A stretch of DNA of 64,000 nucleotides from Pseudomonadota bacterium. GTDB taxonomy: Bacteria; Pseudomonadota; Gammaproteobacteria; Acidiferrobacterales; Acidiferrobacteraceae. Shown one piece after another: positions 15,264 through 25,862 of the stretch. The position numbers and the translations under genes are program-made. Each line of letters begins with the position of its first letter. Position 1 is the stretch's first letter. Below the pieces are notes generated by a model. The model had not been told where the DNA came from. It did no database searches and saw only the letters and a list, made by a program, of their open reading frames with translations. The stretch is from NCBI GenBank assembly GCA_021819245.1, contig JAKARI010000005.1:11376-75375 (forward strand). Reading direction: 5' to 3'.

Positions 15264-16331
15264 TTACGCCAGGGTCGGTGCCGCCAGAAGCCTGCGGATC
15301 CCCTCGGCATCGGGGTGCGGCAGCACCCCACGCTCGGTGATCAGGGCATCGATGAGGCCTGCCGGGGTCACATCGAAGACCGGGTTCCAGGCGCGCGCCC
15401 CCGCCGGGCTGTGCGCCACCCCCTGGCACCGCAAGACCTCGCCCTCGGCGCGTTCCTCGATGGGGATCATCCGACCCTCCGGGGTCGCGGCATCGATCGT
15501 GCTGATCGGCGCCACGACGTAGAAGGGCACGCCATGATGCCGCGCCAGCACCGCAAGCCCATAAGTGCCGATCTTGTTGGCGGTATCCCCATTGGCCGCG
15601 ATCCGGTCGGCCCCGACCAGGACGGCGGCGATAGCGCCCGAGCGCAAGAGCGCACCCGCCGCACTATCGGCCAGCACGGTCACAGGCAGCCCCTCTTCCA
15701 CGAGCTCCCAGGCGGTCAGCCGCGCGCCCTGCAGCCACGGGCGGGTCTCATCGGCGTAGACCATGGTGATCCCGCCCGTTGCCGCGGCCGCGCGCACGAC
15801 CCCAAGCGCGGTGCCGTAGCCGCCTGTCGCCAGCGCCCCGGTGTTGCAGTGCGTCAATACCCGCGCCTGAGGCGGCAGGAGCGCGGCCCCCAGGGCCCCC
15901 ATGCGGCGATTGGCGGCGATATCCTCCTCGTGCAGGCGCCGGGCGACGGCGAGCAGGGCGGCCACCGGCGACCCGGGGGGCAGGGTGGCCATGGCGCGCT
16001 CCATGACATCCAGGGCCCAGCCGAGGTTCACGGCCGTGGGGCGGCTTGCGCGCAGGAGGGCAAGATCGGCGCGCGCGCTCGCGCGCCAGTCGCCTACGGC
16101 GCGGGCATAGGCGGCGGAGACCGCCAGCACCGCGCCATAGGCCGCGGTCACCCCGATCGCCGGGGCCCCGCGCACGACCATGGCCGTGATGGCGGCCGCG
16201 ACCTCGGGCGCCGTCGCGCATGTCTCGTAGCGCAGCGTGCCGGGCAAGACGCGCTGATCCAAAAGCCACACCGCGCCATCGCGCCATTCGACCGCGCGCA
16301 CCTTGTCGTAGAGCACCTCGTCCACCGCCAT
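15264..16331 (-). CDS. mtnA: S-methyl-5-thioribose-1-phosphate isomerase
   Basis: A 355-residue enzyme of the eIF2B-like fold that converts methylthioribose-1-phosphate to methylthioribulose-1-phosphate in methionine salvage. Catalytic Cys162 lies in Thr-His-Cys-Asn-Thr-Gly-Ala and catalytic Asp242 in Val-Gly-Ala-Asp-Arg-Ile, with an early Arg-Gly-Ala-Pro-Ala-Ile-Gly motif. The ATG at 16331 abuts GGAGGA; the GTG six bases further in (16325) would have better spacing and may be the true start. It is divergent from mtaD, the preceding step for methylthioadenosine, which supports the role. Confidence 0.92.
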   Translation of the reverse strand: MAVDEVLYDKVRAVEWRDGAVWLLDQRVLPGTLRYETCATAPEVAAAITAMVVRGAPAIGVTAAYGAVLAVSAAYARAVGDWRASARADLALLRASRPTAVNLGWALDVMERAMATLPPGSPVAALLAVARRLHEEDIAANRRMGALGAALLPPQARVLTHCNTGALATGGYGTALGVVRAAAATGGITMVYADETRPWLQGARLTAWELVEEGLPVTVLADSAAGALLRSGAIAAVLVGADRIAANGDTANKIGTYGLAVLARHHGVPFYVVAPISTIDAATPEGRMIPIEERAEGEVLRCQGVAHSPAGARAWNPVFDVTPAGLIDALITERGVLPHPDAEGIRRLLAAPTLA

Positions 16332-16516
16332 TCCTCCGCCTGCTCGGGACACAACGTCCGGCGATGATGCTATCATGGCCGGCGTCGGTTTTTCGTTCCG
16401 CCTACAGCAAAGGGCCTCGGACAGCGTGCGGGGCGGCGGGGACGGTAACAACGACCGCGCGGCCCTCGACACACCGGCGCCGGCGCGCACGGCCCCCAAC
16501 CCTAATGAAGGCTCGC

Positions 16517-17839
16517 ATGGACTACGATCTTTGTCTCAAAGCGCCCTGGATCATTCCGGTTGAACCGCGCGGGCAGGTGCTGCGCGGCCACGCCATACTC
16601 GTGCGCGGCGGACGCATCGCGGCGATCGTGCCACAGGCGGACGTGCCGGCGGCGGTCCACACGGTGGATCTCCCGGGCCATGTCGTGCTGCCGGGCCTTG
16701 TCAATGCCCACACCCACGCCGCCATGACCCTGTTTCGCGGGCTCGCCGACGACCTCCCGCTCCAGCAATGGCTGAATGATCATATCTGGCCGGCCGAGGG
16801 CCGCCACGTCAACGGCGACTTCGCGCGCGACGGCAGCGCGCTTGCCGCCCTGGAGATGATCCGCGGCGGCACGACCTGCTTTGCCGATATGTACTTCTTT
16901 GCCGACGAGACCGCGCGCGTGGCGGCCAGCGCCGGCCTGCGCGCGGCGCTCGGCCTTGTGGTCATCGACGTGCCGACCGCCTGGGCGCGCGACCCCGAGG
17001 AATACCTAAGCCGCGGGGTCGCGCTGTGCGACAAGTGGCGCCACGAGCCGCTCATAACGCCGCTGCTCGCCCCCCATGCCCCCTATTCGGTGTCCGATGA
17101 CACCCTGACCCGCATCCGTGTGCGCGCCGACGAACAAGACATCGCGCTCCATATGCACATTCACGAGACCGCAGGCGAGATCACGCAGTCCCTGCGCACC
17201 TATGGTATGCGCCCGCTCGCGCGGCTCGACCGGCTGGGGCTTATCCACGCCAATCTCATGGCCGTGCATATGACAGAGCTCGACGCGGACGAGATCGTCT
17301 TGTGCGCCGAGCGCGGGGTGAGCGTGGTCCATTGCCCCGAGTCCAATCTGAAGATCGCCGCCGGCATCTGCCCGGTGGCGTCACTCGTGCGTGCCGGCAT
17401 CAATGTCGCCCTCGGGACCGATGGCGCGGCCAGCAACAACGACCTCGACATGTTCGGAGAGATGCGCACCGCGGCGCTGCTGGCCAAAGGCACGAGCCGG
17501 GACGCCACCGCGATCCCCGCAGCGGTGGCCCTGGAAATGGCGACCTTGAACGGCGCCCGGGCCCTGGGGCTTGGCGATGACATCGGCTCGCTCATACCGG
17601 GCAAGAGCGCCGACATGATCGCGGTCGATTTGCGCGCGCCCGCCACCTCGCCCGTCTATGACCCGATCTCCCAGCTCGTCTACGCCGCAGGCCGCGACCA
17701 GGTGACGCATGTCTTTGTGGCCGGCCGCGCGCTGTTGCGCGACCGGTGCGTGCTGACCCTCGATGAGCCGTCCATCATGAGCCGCGCCGCGGCCTGGCGT
17801 GATAGGATATACGCATGCGATCAGGGAGGGATGTCATGA
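16517..17839 (+). CDS. mtaD: 5-methylthioadenosine/S-adenosylhomocysteine deaminase
   Basis: A 440-residue amidohydrolase. The metal site is visible as His65-Thr-His67, a later His-Met-His-Ile-His-Glu, and [10 protein letters not shown]. It deaminates methylthioadenosine (and possibly SAH) to the inosine form; with a methylthioinosine phosphorylase elsewhere this would feed MtnA. The ATG at 16517 is chosen for AAGG six bases upstream; the ATG at 16505 lacks a ribosome site. The stop overlaps the ubiG start (ATGA), so the genes are coupled. Confidence 0.88.
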   Translation: MDYDLCLKAPWIIPVEPRGQVLRGHAILVRGGRIAAIVPQADVPAAVHTVDLPGHVVLPGLVNAHTHAAMTLFRGLADDLPLQQWLNDHIWPAEGRHVNGDFARDGSALAALEMIRGGTTCFADMYFFADETARVAASAGLRAALGLVVIDVPTAWARDPEEYLSRGVALCDKWRHEPLITPLLAPHAPYSVSDDTLTRIRVRADEQDIALHMHIHETAGEITQSLRTYGMRPLARLDRLGLIHANLMAVHMTELDADEIVLCAERGVSVVHCPESNLKIAAGICPVASLVRAGINVALGTDGAASNNDLDMFGEMRTAALLAKGTSRDATAIPAAVALEMATLNGARALGLGDDIGSLIPGKSADMIAVDLRAPATSPVYDPISQLVYAAGRDQVTHVFVAGRALLRDRCVLTLDEPSIMSRAAAWRDRIYACDQGGMS

Positions 17840-18546
17840 CCCCGGGGCAGAACGTCGACCCCAAGGAGCTTGAGCGATTCGAGGCGGTGGCCGCCCACTG
17901 GTGGGATCCGCACGGACCGCTCAAGCCCCTGCATGGCATGAACCCCCTGCGCCTGCGCTTTATCAAAGACCGTATCGATCTCACCGGCCGTAAGGTGCTC
18001 GATGTCGGTTGCGGCGGGGGCTTGCTCGCGGAGGCCATGGCCGCCGCCGGGGCCCTCGTGACCGGCATCGATCTCGCCCACGAGGCGCTGCTCGTAGCAC
18101 GCCTGCATGCCATCGAAAATGGCGTTGACATCGACTATCGGGAGACGTCGGTCGAGGACCTCTCGCTCGCCGAGCCGGCCGCCTACGATGTCGTAACCTG
18201 CCTCGAGATGCTCGAGCATGTCCCCGATCCGGTGTCGGTGGTGGCGGCCTGCGCGCGGCTCGTAAGGCCCGGCGGCCGGGTCTTCTTCTCGACCATCAAC
18301 CGCACGCCCCGGGCGTGGCTTGCCGCCATCGTGGGCGCCGAGTACCTGCTGAACATGCTGCCGCGCGGGACTCATGAGTACGCGCGCTTCATCCGCCCCT
18401 CGGAGCTTGCCGCCTGGATGCGCGCGGCCGGGCTTGCGACCGAGACCATAAGCGGCGTGCGCTACTGGCCGGTGATCAACTCCTATGCCCTGTCGCCTGC
18501 CGTCGACGTCAATTACCTCGTGTGCGGGCAGCGCGAAGGGTCCTGA
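17836..18546 (+). CDS. ubiG: Ubiquinone biosynthesis O-methyltransferase
   Basis: A 236-residue class I methyltransferase that carries out both O-methylations of ubiquinone synthesis. It shows the UbiG signature Trp-Trp-Asp-Pro-His-Gly-Pro-Leu-Lys-Pro-Leu near residue 24, motif I Val-Leu-Asp-Val-Gly-Cys-Gly-Gly-Gly, and Glu-Met-Leu-Glu-His-Val. GGGAGGG precedes the ATG at 17836. It is coupled to mtaD upstream and to the HAD phosphatase downstream by overlapping stop/start codons. Its presence fits ubiquinone as the carrier between complex I and the bo3 oxidase. Confidence 0.93.
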   Translation: MTPGQNVDPKELERFEAVAAHWWDPHGPLKPLHGMNPLRLRFIKDRIDLTGRKVLDVGCGGGLLAEAMAAAGALVTGIDLAHEALLVARLHAIENGVDIDYRETSVEDLSLAEPAAYDVVTCLEMLEHVPDPVSVVAACARLVRPGGRVFFSTINRTPRAWLAAIVGAEYLLNMLPRGTHEYARFIRPSELAAWMRAAGLATETISGVRYWPVINSYALSPAVDVNYLVCGQREGS

Positions 18547-19190
18547 TGCCTGAGGTCGTGCTCTTTGATCTCGACGGCACCCTGGCCAACACCGCCCCGG
18601 ATCTGGCCCTGGCGCTCGACGCCGTGCGCGCGCCGGGGAGCCCACCCCTCGACCGCGAGCGCGTCCGGCGGGCGACCGCCGTGGGCACGACCGCGCTTTT
18701 GCGCGAGGGCCTGGGCATCGAGCCGAATGCCCCCGACTACGAGGCGGTGCGTGCGGCCTTTTTGGGGCATTATCAGCGCCTCATCGGGACCGCCACGGAA
18801 CTGATCCCGGGAATGGCCGAGGTGCTGGCGGCCCTCAACGAGCAGGGGTTGCCGTGGGGGATCGTGACCAACAAGCCCGCGCATCTGGCCTCGCGCGTGC
18901 TGTCCGCCCTGGGCCTGACCGGCCACGCCCGCTGTCTCGTGGGCGGCGACACGCTCGCGCGGTGCAAGCCCGACCCGGACCCGCTGCTCCATGCCTGCGC
19001 CCTTTTGCGGGTCGCCCCGGACCGCTGCCTCTACGTCGGCGACGACGAGGGGGATATCGTGGCCGCGCACCGGGCCGGCATGCCGGCGCTGGCCGTCGCC
19101 TTCGGTTATGCCACCCCCGGCGAGGCCGAACGCTGGGGGGCCGAGGGCCTGCTCATGGCCCCTGCCGACCTTTTAGCCTGGGTCCGCTAA
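18546..19190 (+). CDS. HAD-IA phosphatase, Gph/MupP family
   Basis: A 214-residue HAD phosphatase: nucleophile motif Leu-Phe-Asp-Leu-Asp-Gly-Thr-Leu at the N-terminus, Thr-Asn-Lys-Pro motif II, Lys-Pro-Asp-Pro-Asp-Pro motif III and Gly-Asp-Asp-Glu-Gly-Asp motif IV. The class includes phosphoglycolate phosphatase (Gph) and MupP, the N-acetylmuramate-6-phosphate phosphatase of cell-wall recycling. In Pseudomonas the gene directly behind ubiG is mupP, which favours that reading; an autotroph would also need Gph. The stop of ubiG and the start share one base (TGATG). The 3' end overlaps convergent queD by 18 bases. Confidence 0.85.
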   Translation: MPEVVLFDLDGTLANTAPDLALALDAVRAPGSPPLDRERVRRATAVGTTALLREGLGIEPNAPDYEAVRAAFLGHYQRLIGTATELIPGMAEVLAALNEQGLPWGIVTNKPAHLASRVLSALGLTGHARCLVGGDTLARCKPDPDPLLHACALLRVAPDRCLYVGDDEGDIVAAHRAGMPALAVAFGYATPGEAERWGAEGLLMAPADLLAWVR

Positions 19191-19553
19191 GTCCGGGCCC
19201 TCATAGGCGCAGCCCGAGGTGCAGGTCTCATGAATCACGACCCGCGACAGGCCGGGGAGGACGCCCGCAAGCCGCCCCCAGACATAGCGCGCCAGGCACT
19301 CGCTGGTGGGGTTTTCAAGCCCCGGGATATCGTTGAGATAATGATGGTCGAGGTCGTCGAAGATCGGCCGGAAGGCCGCGCTCACATCCGCAAAGTCCAT
19401 GACCCAGCCGTGCCGGGCATCGGGCGTCCCGCGCACATGAATGTCGATACGAAACGAGTGCCCGTGCAGCCGCCAGCACTTGTGGCCCTCGGGCAGGCCC
19501 GGCAGGCGGTGCGCGGCCTCGATCCGGAAGGTCTTGAAGATCTCCATGGCCAT
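19173..19553 (-). CDS. queD: 6-carboxy-5,6,7,8-tetrahydropterin synthase
   Basis: A 126-residue enzyme of the QueD/PTPS fold, an early step of queuosine synthesis from dihydroneopterin triphosphate. Zinc ligands His15, His30 and His32 are visible, as are catalytic Cys26 (Lys-Cys-Trp-Arg-Leu-His-Gly-His) and the Leu-Asp-His-His-Tyr-Leu-Asn-Asp loop. The start at 19553 lies one base after the cbbY stop (TGATATG); the ATG at 19547 is an alternative. No other queuosine gene is in the window. Confidence 0.92.
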   Translation of the reverse strand: MAMEIFKTFRIEAAHRLPGLPEGHKCWRLHGHSFRIDIHVRGTPDARHGWVMDFADVSAAFRPIFDDLDHHYLNDIPGLENPTSECLARYVWGRLAGVLPGLSRVVIHETCTSGCAYEGPDLADPG

Positions 19554-19554
19554 A

Positions 19555-20319
19555 TCAGCGCGCCCCGCACGAGGCTCTCAACGCCATCAGGGTATCGACG
19601 TCGATCTGACGGCCGGTCCATGCCGCGCCCGACAGGCGTGTCGCGGGCGCCCCGGGATCGCCGAGATGGTCGACGACCAACGCAGCCGCCGAGAGATCCT
19701 GAGCACGCGTATAATCGGTGACCGTCACGACCGTGCAGAGACCGGCACCGGTGGCGGCACGCAGGCCGTTTTCCGAGTCCTCGAAGGCCAGGCAATCGCG
19801 CGCGCTCAGGCCAAGCCCCGCCAGGGCGTATTCATAAATATCGGGCGCTGGCTTCTTGGCGGCCACGCAATCGCCGGCCCCGACGGTATGAAACCAGCCG
19901 CGCGCGCCAGGCCCGAGCGCCGCCCAGATGGGCTCGAGATTCTTTTCCGTGGTGGTGGTCGCGATGGCCAGCACAAGCCCCCGGTCGCGGGCCTCGGCCA
20001 GCAAGCGGCGCACGCCCGGGCGCAGCGGCACCCCCTCGGTGTTCAGGAGATCGCTGTACAAAGTGGTCTTGCGGGCATGCAGATGGCGTATGAGGGCCGA
20101 AAGATCGCCGGATGGGCGCAAATCCGGCCGCACATCGGTAAAAAAGTGCAACAGGCGCTCCTTGCCCCCGGTGATGGCAAGAAGCCTGCCGTAGAGCGCC
20201 TCATCCCACACGATCGGCAGGCCCTGCTCGGCGAAGGCGCGATTGAACGCCACGCGATGCCCGTCGCGCTCGGTATCGGCAAGGGTCCCGTCGACATCGA
20301 AAATCAGTGCCTTGAGCAT
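19555..20319 (-). CDS. cbbY: CbbY-type HAD phosphatase
   Basis: A 254-residue HAD-IA protein with Phe-Asp-Val-Asp-Gly-Thr-Leu-Ala-Asp-Thr-Glu, then Ala-Phe-Asn-Arg-Ala-Phe, Thr-Gly-Gly-Lys-Glu-Arg and Lys-Lys-Pro-Ala-Pro-Asp, the pattern of CbbY. CbbY removes xylulose-1,5-bisphosphate, an inhibitory RuBisCO by-product, and is usually in cbb operons of autotrophs. Here it stands alone with queD. TAAGGAGACGAG precedes the ATG. It is therefore a trace of Calvin-cycle metabolism elsewhere in the genome; a general sugar-phosphate phosphatase is the alternative. Confidence 0.8.
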   Translation of the reverse strand: MLKALIFDVDGTLADTERDGHRVAFNRAFAEQGLPIVWDEALYGRLLAITGGKERLLHFFTDVRPDLRPSGDLSALIRHLHARKTTLYSDLLNTEGVPLRPGVRRLLAEARDRGLVLAIATTTTEKNLEPIWAALGPGARGWFHTVGAGDCVAAKKPAPDIYEYALAGLGLSARDCLAFEDSENGLRAATGAGLCTVVTVTDYTRAQDLSAAALVVDHLGDPGAPATRLSGAAWTGRQIDVDTLMALRASCGAR

Positions 20320-20378
20320 CTCGTCTCCTTAAAAGTCCCCCCGGCGAAAACGGCCACGGCCGCCCGTCGGACCCTTTC

Positions 20379-20409
20379 TTGCGTGCCCCTGCGCTTTCTG
20401 GTATAGAAT
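20379..20409 (+). promoter_or_regulatory. Sigma70-type promoter of dksA
   Basis: TTGCGT (20379-20384), a 17-bp spacer and TATAGAAT (20402-20409). The transcript would begin near 20415, about 45 bases before the dksA ATG. Confidence 0.6.
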
Positions 20410-20458
20410 CGCGCTTGCTCGCACGCCCTCCCATTGTCTCGAGCGCAGGAGTATATTG

Positions 20459-20899
20459 ATGGCGGTCACCAAAAAGAAGGACAACCAGGCCTTACTGCAC
20501 GGCATAAAGCCTTATACCGTCGCCGAGGGCGAAGAATACATGAATACCCGCCAGCGCGAACACTTCCGCAAGGTGCTGCTGGCCTGGAAGGCGGAGCTGA
20601 TACAGGAGGTATCACGCACCATGCATGCCATGCAAGATGAGACCGCCAATCACCCCGACCCGAATGACCGCGCAAGCCAGGAGACCGATATGTCGCTCGA
20701 GCTGCGCAATCGCGAGCGCGAGCGCAAACTGATCAAGAAGATCGACGAGGCGGTCAGCCGCATCGATGCCGATGATTACGGGTACTGCGAAAACTGCGGT
20801 GTGGAGATTGGCGTGCAGAGGCTCGAGGCGCGGCCGACCGCCACCTTGTGCATCGACTGCAAGACCCTAGACGAGATCCGCGAAAAACAGATGGCATAA
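20459..20899 (+). CDS. dksA: RNA polymerase-binding transcription factor DksA
   Basis: A 146-residue protein that binds the RNA polymerase secondary channel and works with ppGpp. The coiled-coil tip carries Asp67, Asp70 and Ala72 (Asp-Pro-Asn-Asp-Arg-Ala), equivalent to the functional residues of E. coli DksA. A canonical four-cysteine zinc finger follows (Cys110, Cys113, Cys131, Cys134). AGGAG lies eight bases before the ATG at 20459. It is monocistronic with its own promoter and divergent from cbbY. Confidence 0.95.
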   Translation: MAVTKKKDNQALLHGIKPYTVAEGEEYMNTRQREHFRKVLLAWKAELIQEVSRTMHAMQDETANHPDPNDRASQETDMSLELRNRERERKLIKKIDEAVSRIDADDYGYCENCGVEIGVQRLEARPTATLCIDCKTLDEIREKQMA

Positions 20900-21020
20900 C
20901 GACCAGGGGCGGCCCGATGGCGGTCGGGAGCGCGCCTTAAGGCCTCAATAATCCCGTCCCCGCTACAAGGTCTGCGCGCCGCATCCGGCCTAGGCGCGAG
21001 GCCCTTTCAAGGAACCGCCC

Positions 21021-21671
21021 GTGATACACGCCACCATCCAGGCCCTGGCAGGGGCCATGCTGCTTGTGATCCGCCAGACCGGCTATATCGGGATCGTGGG
21101 GCTTATGACGCTCGAGAGCGCCTGCATCCCCATCCCCTCGGAGGTCATCATGACCTTCTCCGGTTATCTGGCCTCGACCCACGCCTTACGCCTTTCCGGG
21201 GTCATCCTGGCCGGCACCGCCGGCAACGTCATAGGCTCTCTGGCCGCCTATGCCCTCGGGGCCTACGGAGGGCTGCCGTTTTTGCGCCGCCACGGGCGCA
21301 AGATTCTGATATCCCCAGAGGACCTCGACACCGCCCACACATGGTTTGCGCGATACGGCCAGGCGGCGGTCTTCATCGGCCGCCTGCTGCCCATCCTGCG
21401 CACCTTCATATCGCTCCCGGCGGGTGTGGCGCGCATGCCGCTGATCCCGTTTGTCGCCTACTCGGCGGCCGGGTCCGCGCTCTGGTGCGCGGCACTGGCC
21501 GGGATCGGCCTGCGCCTGGGCCAGCATTGGCAGGCGCTTGCCCCCTACATGCACGCGGTGGATGATAGCGTAGCAGGGGGCCTCGTGCTCTTTCTGATCG
21601 TGGCCGTGCGCCGCCATCGCCGCCGCCTGCCGCCGGCCGGCGGGGACCGCGGGCGCAGGGCGCAACCTTAA
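21021..21671 (+). CDS. DedA family inner-membrane protein
   Basis: A 216-residue membrane protein with the DedA/SNARE-associated pattern: [11 protein letters not shown] near residue 32, Gly-Asn-Val-Ile-Gly-Ser, and [18 protein letters not shown]. The re-entrant Glu and the Arg residues known to matter in DedA proteins are present. Family members act in membrane homeostasis and undecaprenyl/phospholipid flipping. The GTG start has AAGGA seven bases upstream. The C-terminal tail is Arg-rich and cytoplasmic. Confidence 0.88.
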   Translation: MIHATIQALAGAMLLVIRQTGYIGIVGLMTLESACIPIPSEVIMTFSGYLASTHALRLSGVILAGTAGNVIGSLAAYALGAYGGLPFLRRHGRKILISPEDLDTAHTWFARYGQAAVFIGRLLPILRTFISLPAGVARMPLIPFVAYSAAGSALWCAALAGIGLRLGQHWQALAPYMHAVDDSVAGGLVLFLIVAVRRHRRRLPPAGGDRGRRAQP

Positions 21672-21702
21672 AAAAAACGCATCCGATAGGGGGGAGATAC
21701 CC

Positions 21703-23679
<1,977 letters not shown>

Positions 23680-23709
23680 GCAGGCCGCAGGCGTCCGTGC
23701 CGAGGTGCC

Positions 23710-24711
23710 ATGACGCCGTTTAGGGCGCCCCTCTGGGCCCGCAACCCCCACGCGCAGACCCTGCTCGGGGCGTTGTGCGATCGCGCCTCCGGCGAGGGCC
23801 TCATACGCGAGCGCATCACCTTATCCGACGGGGATTTTCTGGACCTCGACTGGCTTTCGCCCCGGGCGCACACAGGCCCGGTGCTGCTCGTGCTGCATGG
23901 CCTCGAGGGGTCATCGCGCTCCCCCTATATCACGCGCCTTTTGCGCCGGTGCCGCGCGGCCGGCTGGAACGCCGTCGTCATGCACTTTCGCGGCTGCAGC
24001 GGACAGCCCAACCGCCTTGCGCGCGGCTATCACGCAGGCGAGACGGGCGACCTTCAGGAGATCATGAATCGTCTCCACAGCCGCTATCCCCAGGGGGTGT
24101 GCGCCGTCGGGTATTCGCTGGGCGGCTCGGTCCTCTTGAAATGGCTCGGGGAACAGGGCACGCACGCACCGATTCTGGCGGCCGCCGCGGTCTCGGTCCC
24201 GTTCGATCTTGCCAGCGCCGCGCGCCGTCTGGATAAGGGGGCCTCGCGGCTCTACCAGTGGATCCTGTTGCGCTGGCTCAAACGCTCGCTTGTGCACAAG
24301 GCCCGCGCGCGCGGCACCGACCCCCACTTTGTGCGCGGGCTGCGCACCTTCCGGGCCTTCGATGGGGCAGTGACCGCCCCCTTGCACGGCTTTCGCGACG
24401 CGAACGACTACTACCGGCGCGCGAGCTGCCGCCCGTATCTGCGCCACATCACGGTTCCGACCCTGCTGGTGCAGGCCGCAGACGACCCCTTCCTGATGCA
24501 AGGCAGTGCCCCCGACGCCGCCGAACTGGGGGCGGCCGTGCGGCTCGAACTCTCGGCCCGCGGGGGGCATGTGGGCTTCATTGGCGGCGGCACACCCTGG
24601 GCCCCGCACTTCTGGCTCGATGACCGCCTGGCGGCCTTCCTTGGCCCTTATATGCACGGGGGCCCGCGCCTCGATCCGAAGCGGCCGGGCACAGCCGGCT
24701 GTGGGCCTTAG
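23710..24711 (+). CDS. YheT-family alpha/beta hydrolase
   Basis: A 333-residue hydrolase with the YheT opening Arg-Asn-Pro-His-Ala-Gln-Thr, the oxyanion segment Leu-His-Gly-Leu-Glu-Gly-Ser, the nucleophile elbow Gly-Tyr-Ser-Leu-Gly-Gly and a C-terminal Gly-Gly-His-Val-Gly-Phe active-site His. Family members are esterases of uncertain substrate. CGAGGTG precedes the ATG. It follows acs closely and ends six bases before a terminator-like hairpin. Confidence 0.88.
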   Translation: MTPFRAPLWARNPHAQTLLGALCDRASGEGLIRERITLSDGDFLDLDWLSPRAHTGPVLLVLHGLEGSSRSPYITRLLRRCRAAGWNAVVMHFRGCSGQPNRLARGYHAGETGDLQEIMNRLHSRYPQGVCAVGYSLGGSVLLKWLGEQGTHAPILAAAAVSVPFDLASAARRLDKGASRLYQWILLRWLKRSLVHKARARGTDPHFVRGLRTFRAFDGAVTAPLHGFRDANDYYRRASCRPYLRHITVPTLLVQAADDPFLMQGSAPDAAELGAAVRLELSARGGHVGFIGGGTPWAPHFWLDDRLAAFLGPYMHGGPRLDPKRPGTAGCGP

Positions 24712-24716
24712 GAAAT

Positions 24717-24750
24717 GACGGGGGGCGCGTAGGATTGCCCCGCCGTCTTT
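24717..24750 (+). terminator. Terminator-like hairpin after acs and the YheT-type gene
   Basis: GACGG+GGGGC pairs with GCCCC+G+CCGTC (one bulge) and is followed by TTT. It begins six bases after the hydrolase stop. Confidence 0.5.
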
Positions 24751-24881
24751 CACCCAATCCCCCTTGGGCCTTGTGCCGACCATTGGGCCCTCTCACGAAG
24801 GGGAAAAACCCGAGACCCATGCCATCGCATGGAACAGCGGAAAACCGTCATCGGTTCCATGTCACGGTCAGGGGACTCGGC

Positions 24882-25103
24882 ATGGCTCACGGCAATTCAC
24901 GGATTCAGAGGCATCGCATCGCGCGGCGCACGGCGGGGTTGCGCCCAGTGCACATTGGGTGCCGGATACGCGCCGTCCACACATGACTTAAAAAGGGGTG
25001 CCGTCGCCAGTCGCGCCTAGTCGCTTTGGCGGACAAGGCCGACACCGCGAGACAGCCCCTTATGGATGAGGCCTTGGCTGACCGAGACAGCTGGGTGGGA
25101 TGA
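24882..25103 (+). pseudogene. Degenerate MazE-family antitoxin
   Basis: Reading from the ATG at 24882 (AGGGGAC upstream) gives an N-terminus ending Ala-Gly-Leu-Arg-Pro-Val-His-Ile. One base then appears lost: the next frame gives Trp-Val-Pro-Asp-Thr-Arg-Arg-Pro. The first frame resumes with Cys-Arg-Arg-Gln-Ser-Arg-Leu-Val-Ala-Leu-Ala-Asp-Lys-Ala-Asp and ends Asp-Glu-Ala-Leu-Ala-Asp-Arg-Asp-Ser-Trp-Val-Gly. Together these are the successive blocks of the antitoxin MazE family that pairs with PemK/MazF-type toxins. Read in one frame, the gene is broken by a TGA at 24984-24986. The terminal TGA overlaps the toxin ATG (ATGA), the usual coupling. Confidence 0.7.
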
Positions 25104-25425
25104 GGCGCGGCGATTTCGTGACCCGTGCTACGCAGGGGTCCTTCGACACGCTGAGACCCGCCGTGGTGATTGAGGCTGACCATTTCCCCGAGTAGGCCAC
25201 CGTGACGGTGCGGCCGGTAACGAGCCTGCCTGGGACTGCGCCCTTGTGGCGTATCACGGTTCAACCGGACAGCGAAAACGGCGTGCAGAGGCCTTCGCAG
25301 GTCATGGCGGACAAGGCCATGACCGTAAGGCGCGATCAGGTCGGGCCCGCTATCGGGCACATCGATGGTGATGCGCTGGTGGAGGTCGAGCGTTGTTGAG
25401 CGGTGTCCCTTGGCATCGCACACGA
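25100..25425 (+). pseudogene. Degenerate PemK/MazF-family toxin
   Basis: One frame from the ATG at 25100 reads Met-Arg-Arg-Gly-Asp-Phe-Val, then Arg-Pro-Ala-Val-Val-Ile-Glu-Ala-Asp-His-Phe, a TAG at 25193-25195, Ala-Thr-Val-Thr-Val-Arg-Pro-Val-Thr-Ser, Pro-Leu-Trp-Arg-Ile-Thr-Val-Gln-Pro, Gln-Val-Met-Ala-Asp-Lys-Ala-Met-Thr-Val-Arg-Arg, a TGA at 25397-25399, and Ala-Val-Ser-Leu-Gly-Ile-Ala. These are the ordered conserved blocks of PemK/MazF endoribonucleases over a normal length of about 108 codons. Two in-frame stops show that the toxin is dead. The recognisable core suggests fairly recent decay. Confidence 0.75.
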
Positions 25426-25862
25426 CACATCCCCGCCACGGCCCACGCGTGTGCCCGCCCGCCTTGAGCGGCTTTAAGGCCCTCTGCGACGACGCGCCTC
25501 CGGACGGGTCGGGCATGCCATCCGCCCACACCATCCCCTAAAGCCCGCCCGCGAAGACGGGTAGAGAGCGGCCCGACATCCGCGTAACCCGGAAGTCGAG
25601 CCGCCACTCTGCCCCTGAGGTCGCGGTGATCCTCGATCGCCGCGCCACCGTCATTGGCGAACCCATCGACCCGCATGACCGCCTCATAGCGCGCCCGCAC
25701 GTCAAGGCCAGGCGCCACCACGCCGTCTGCTCCCGCAGTCCGGACCAGCGATCGGGGTACAGCGGCCCTCTGCGCGTCTGGGCCGCGCCCTGGCCGAGAA
25801 GCCGCCAGCCGGCCCCCCGCGCCCCCCAACCCGGGCTGCCGGCCACCACCCCGCTGCGGGGC
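25426..25862. other. Region without a recognisable gene
   Basis: About 440 bases between the dead toxin gene and the DsrE-like gene. Open frames exist on both strands but change frame without clear start, ribosome site or known motif. It may be further decayed accessory DNA linked to the toxin-antitoxin remnant. Confidence 0.4.
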
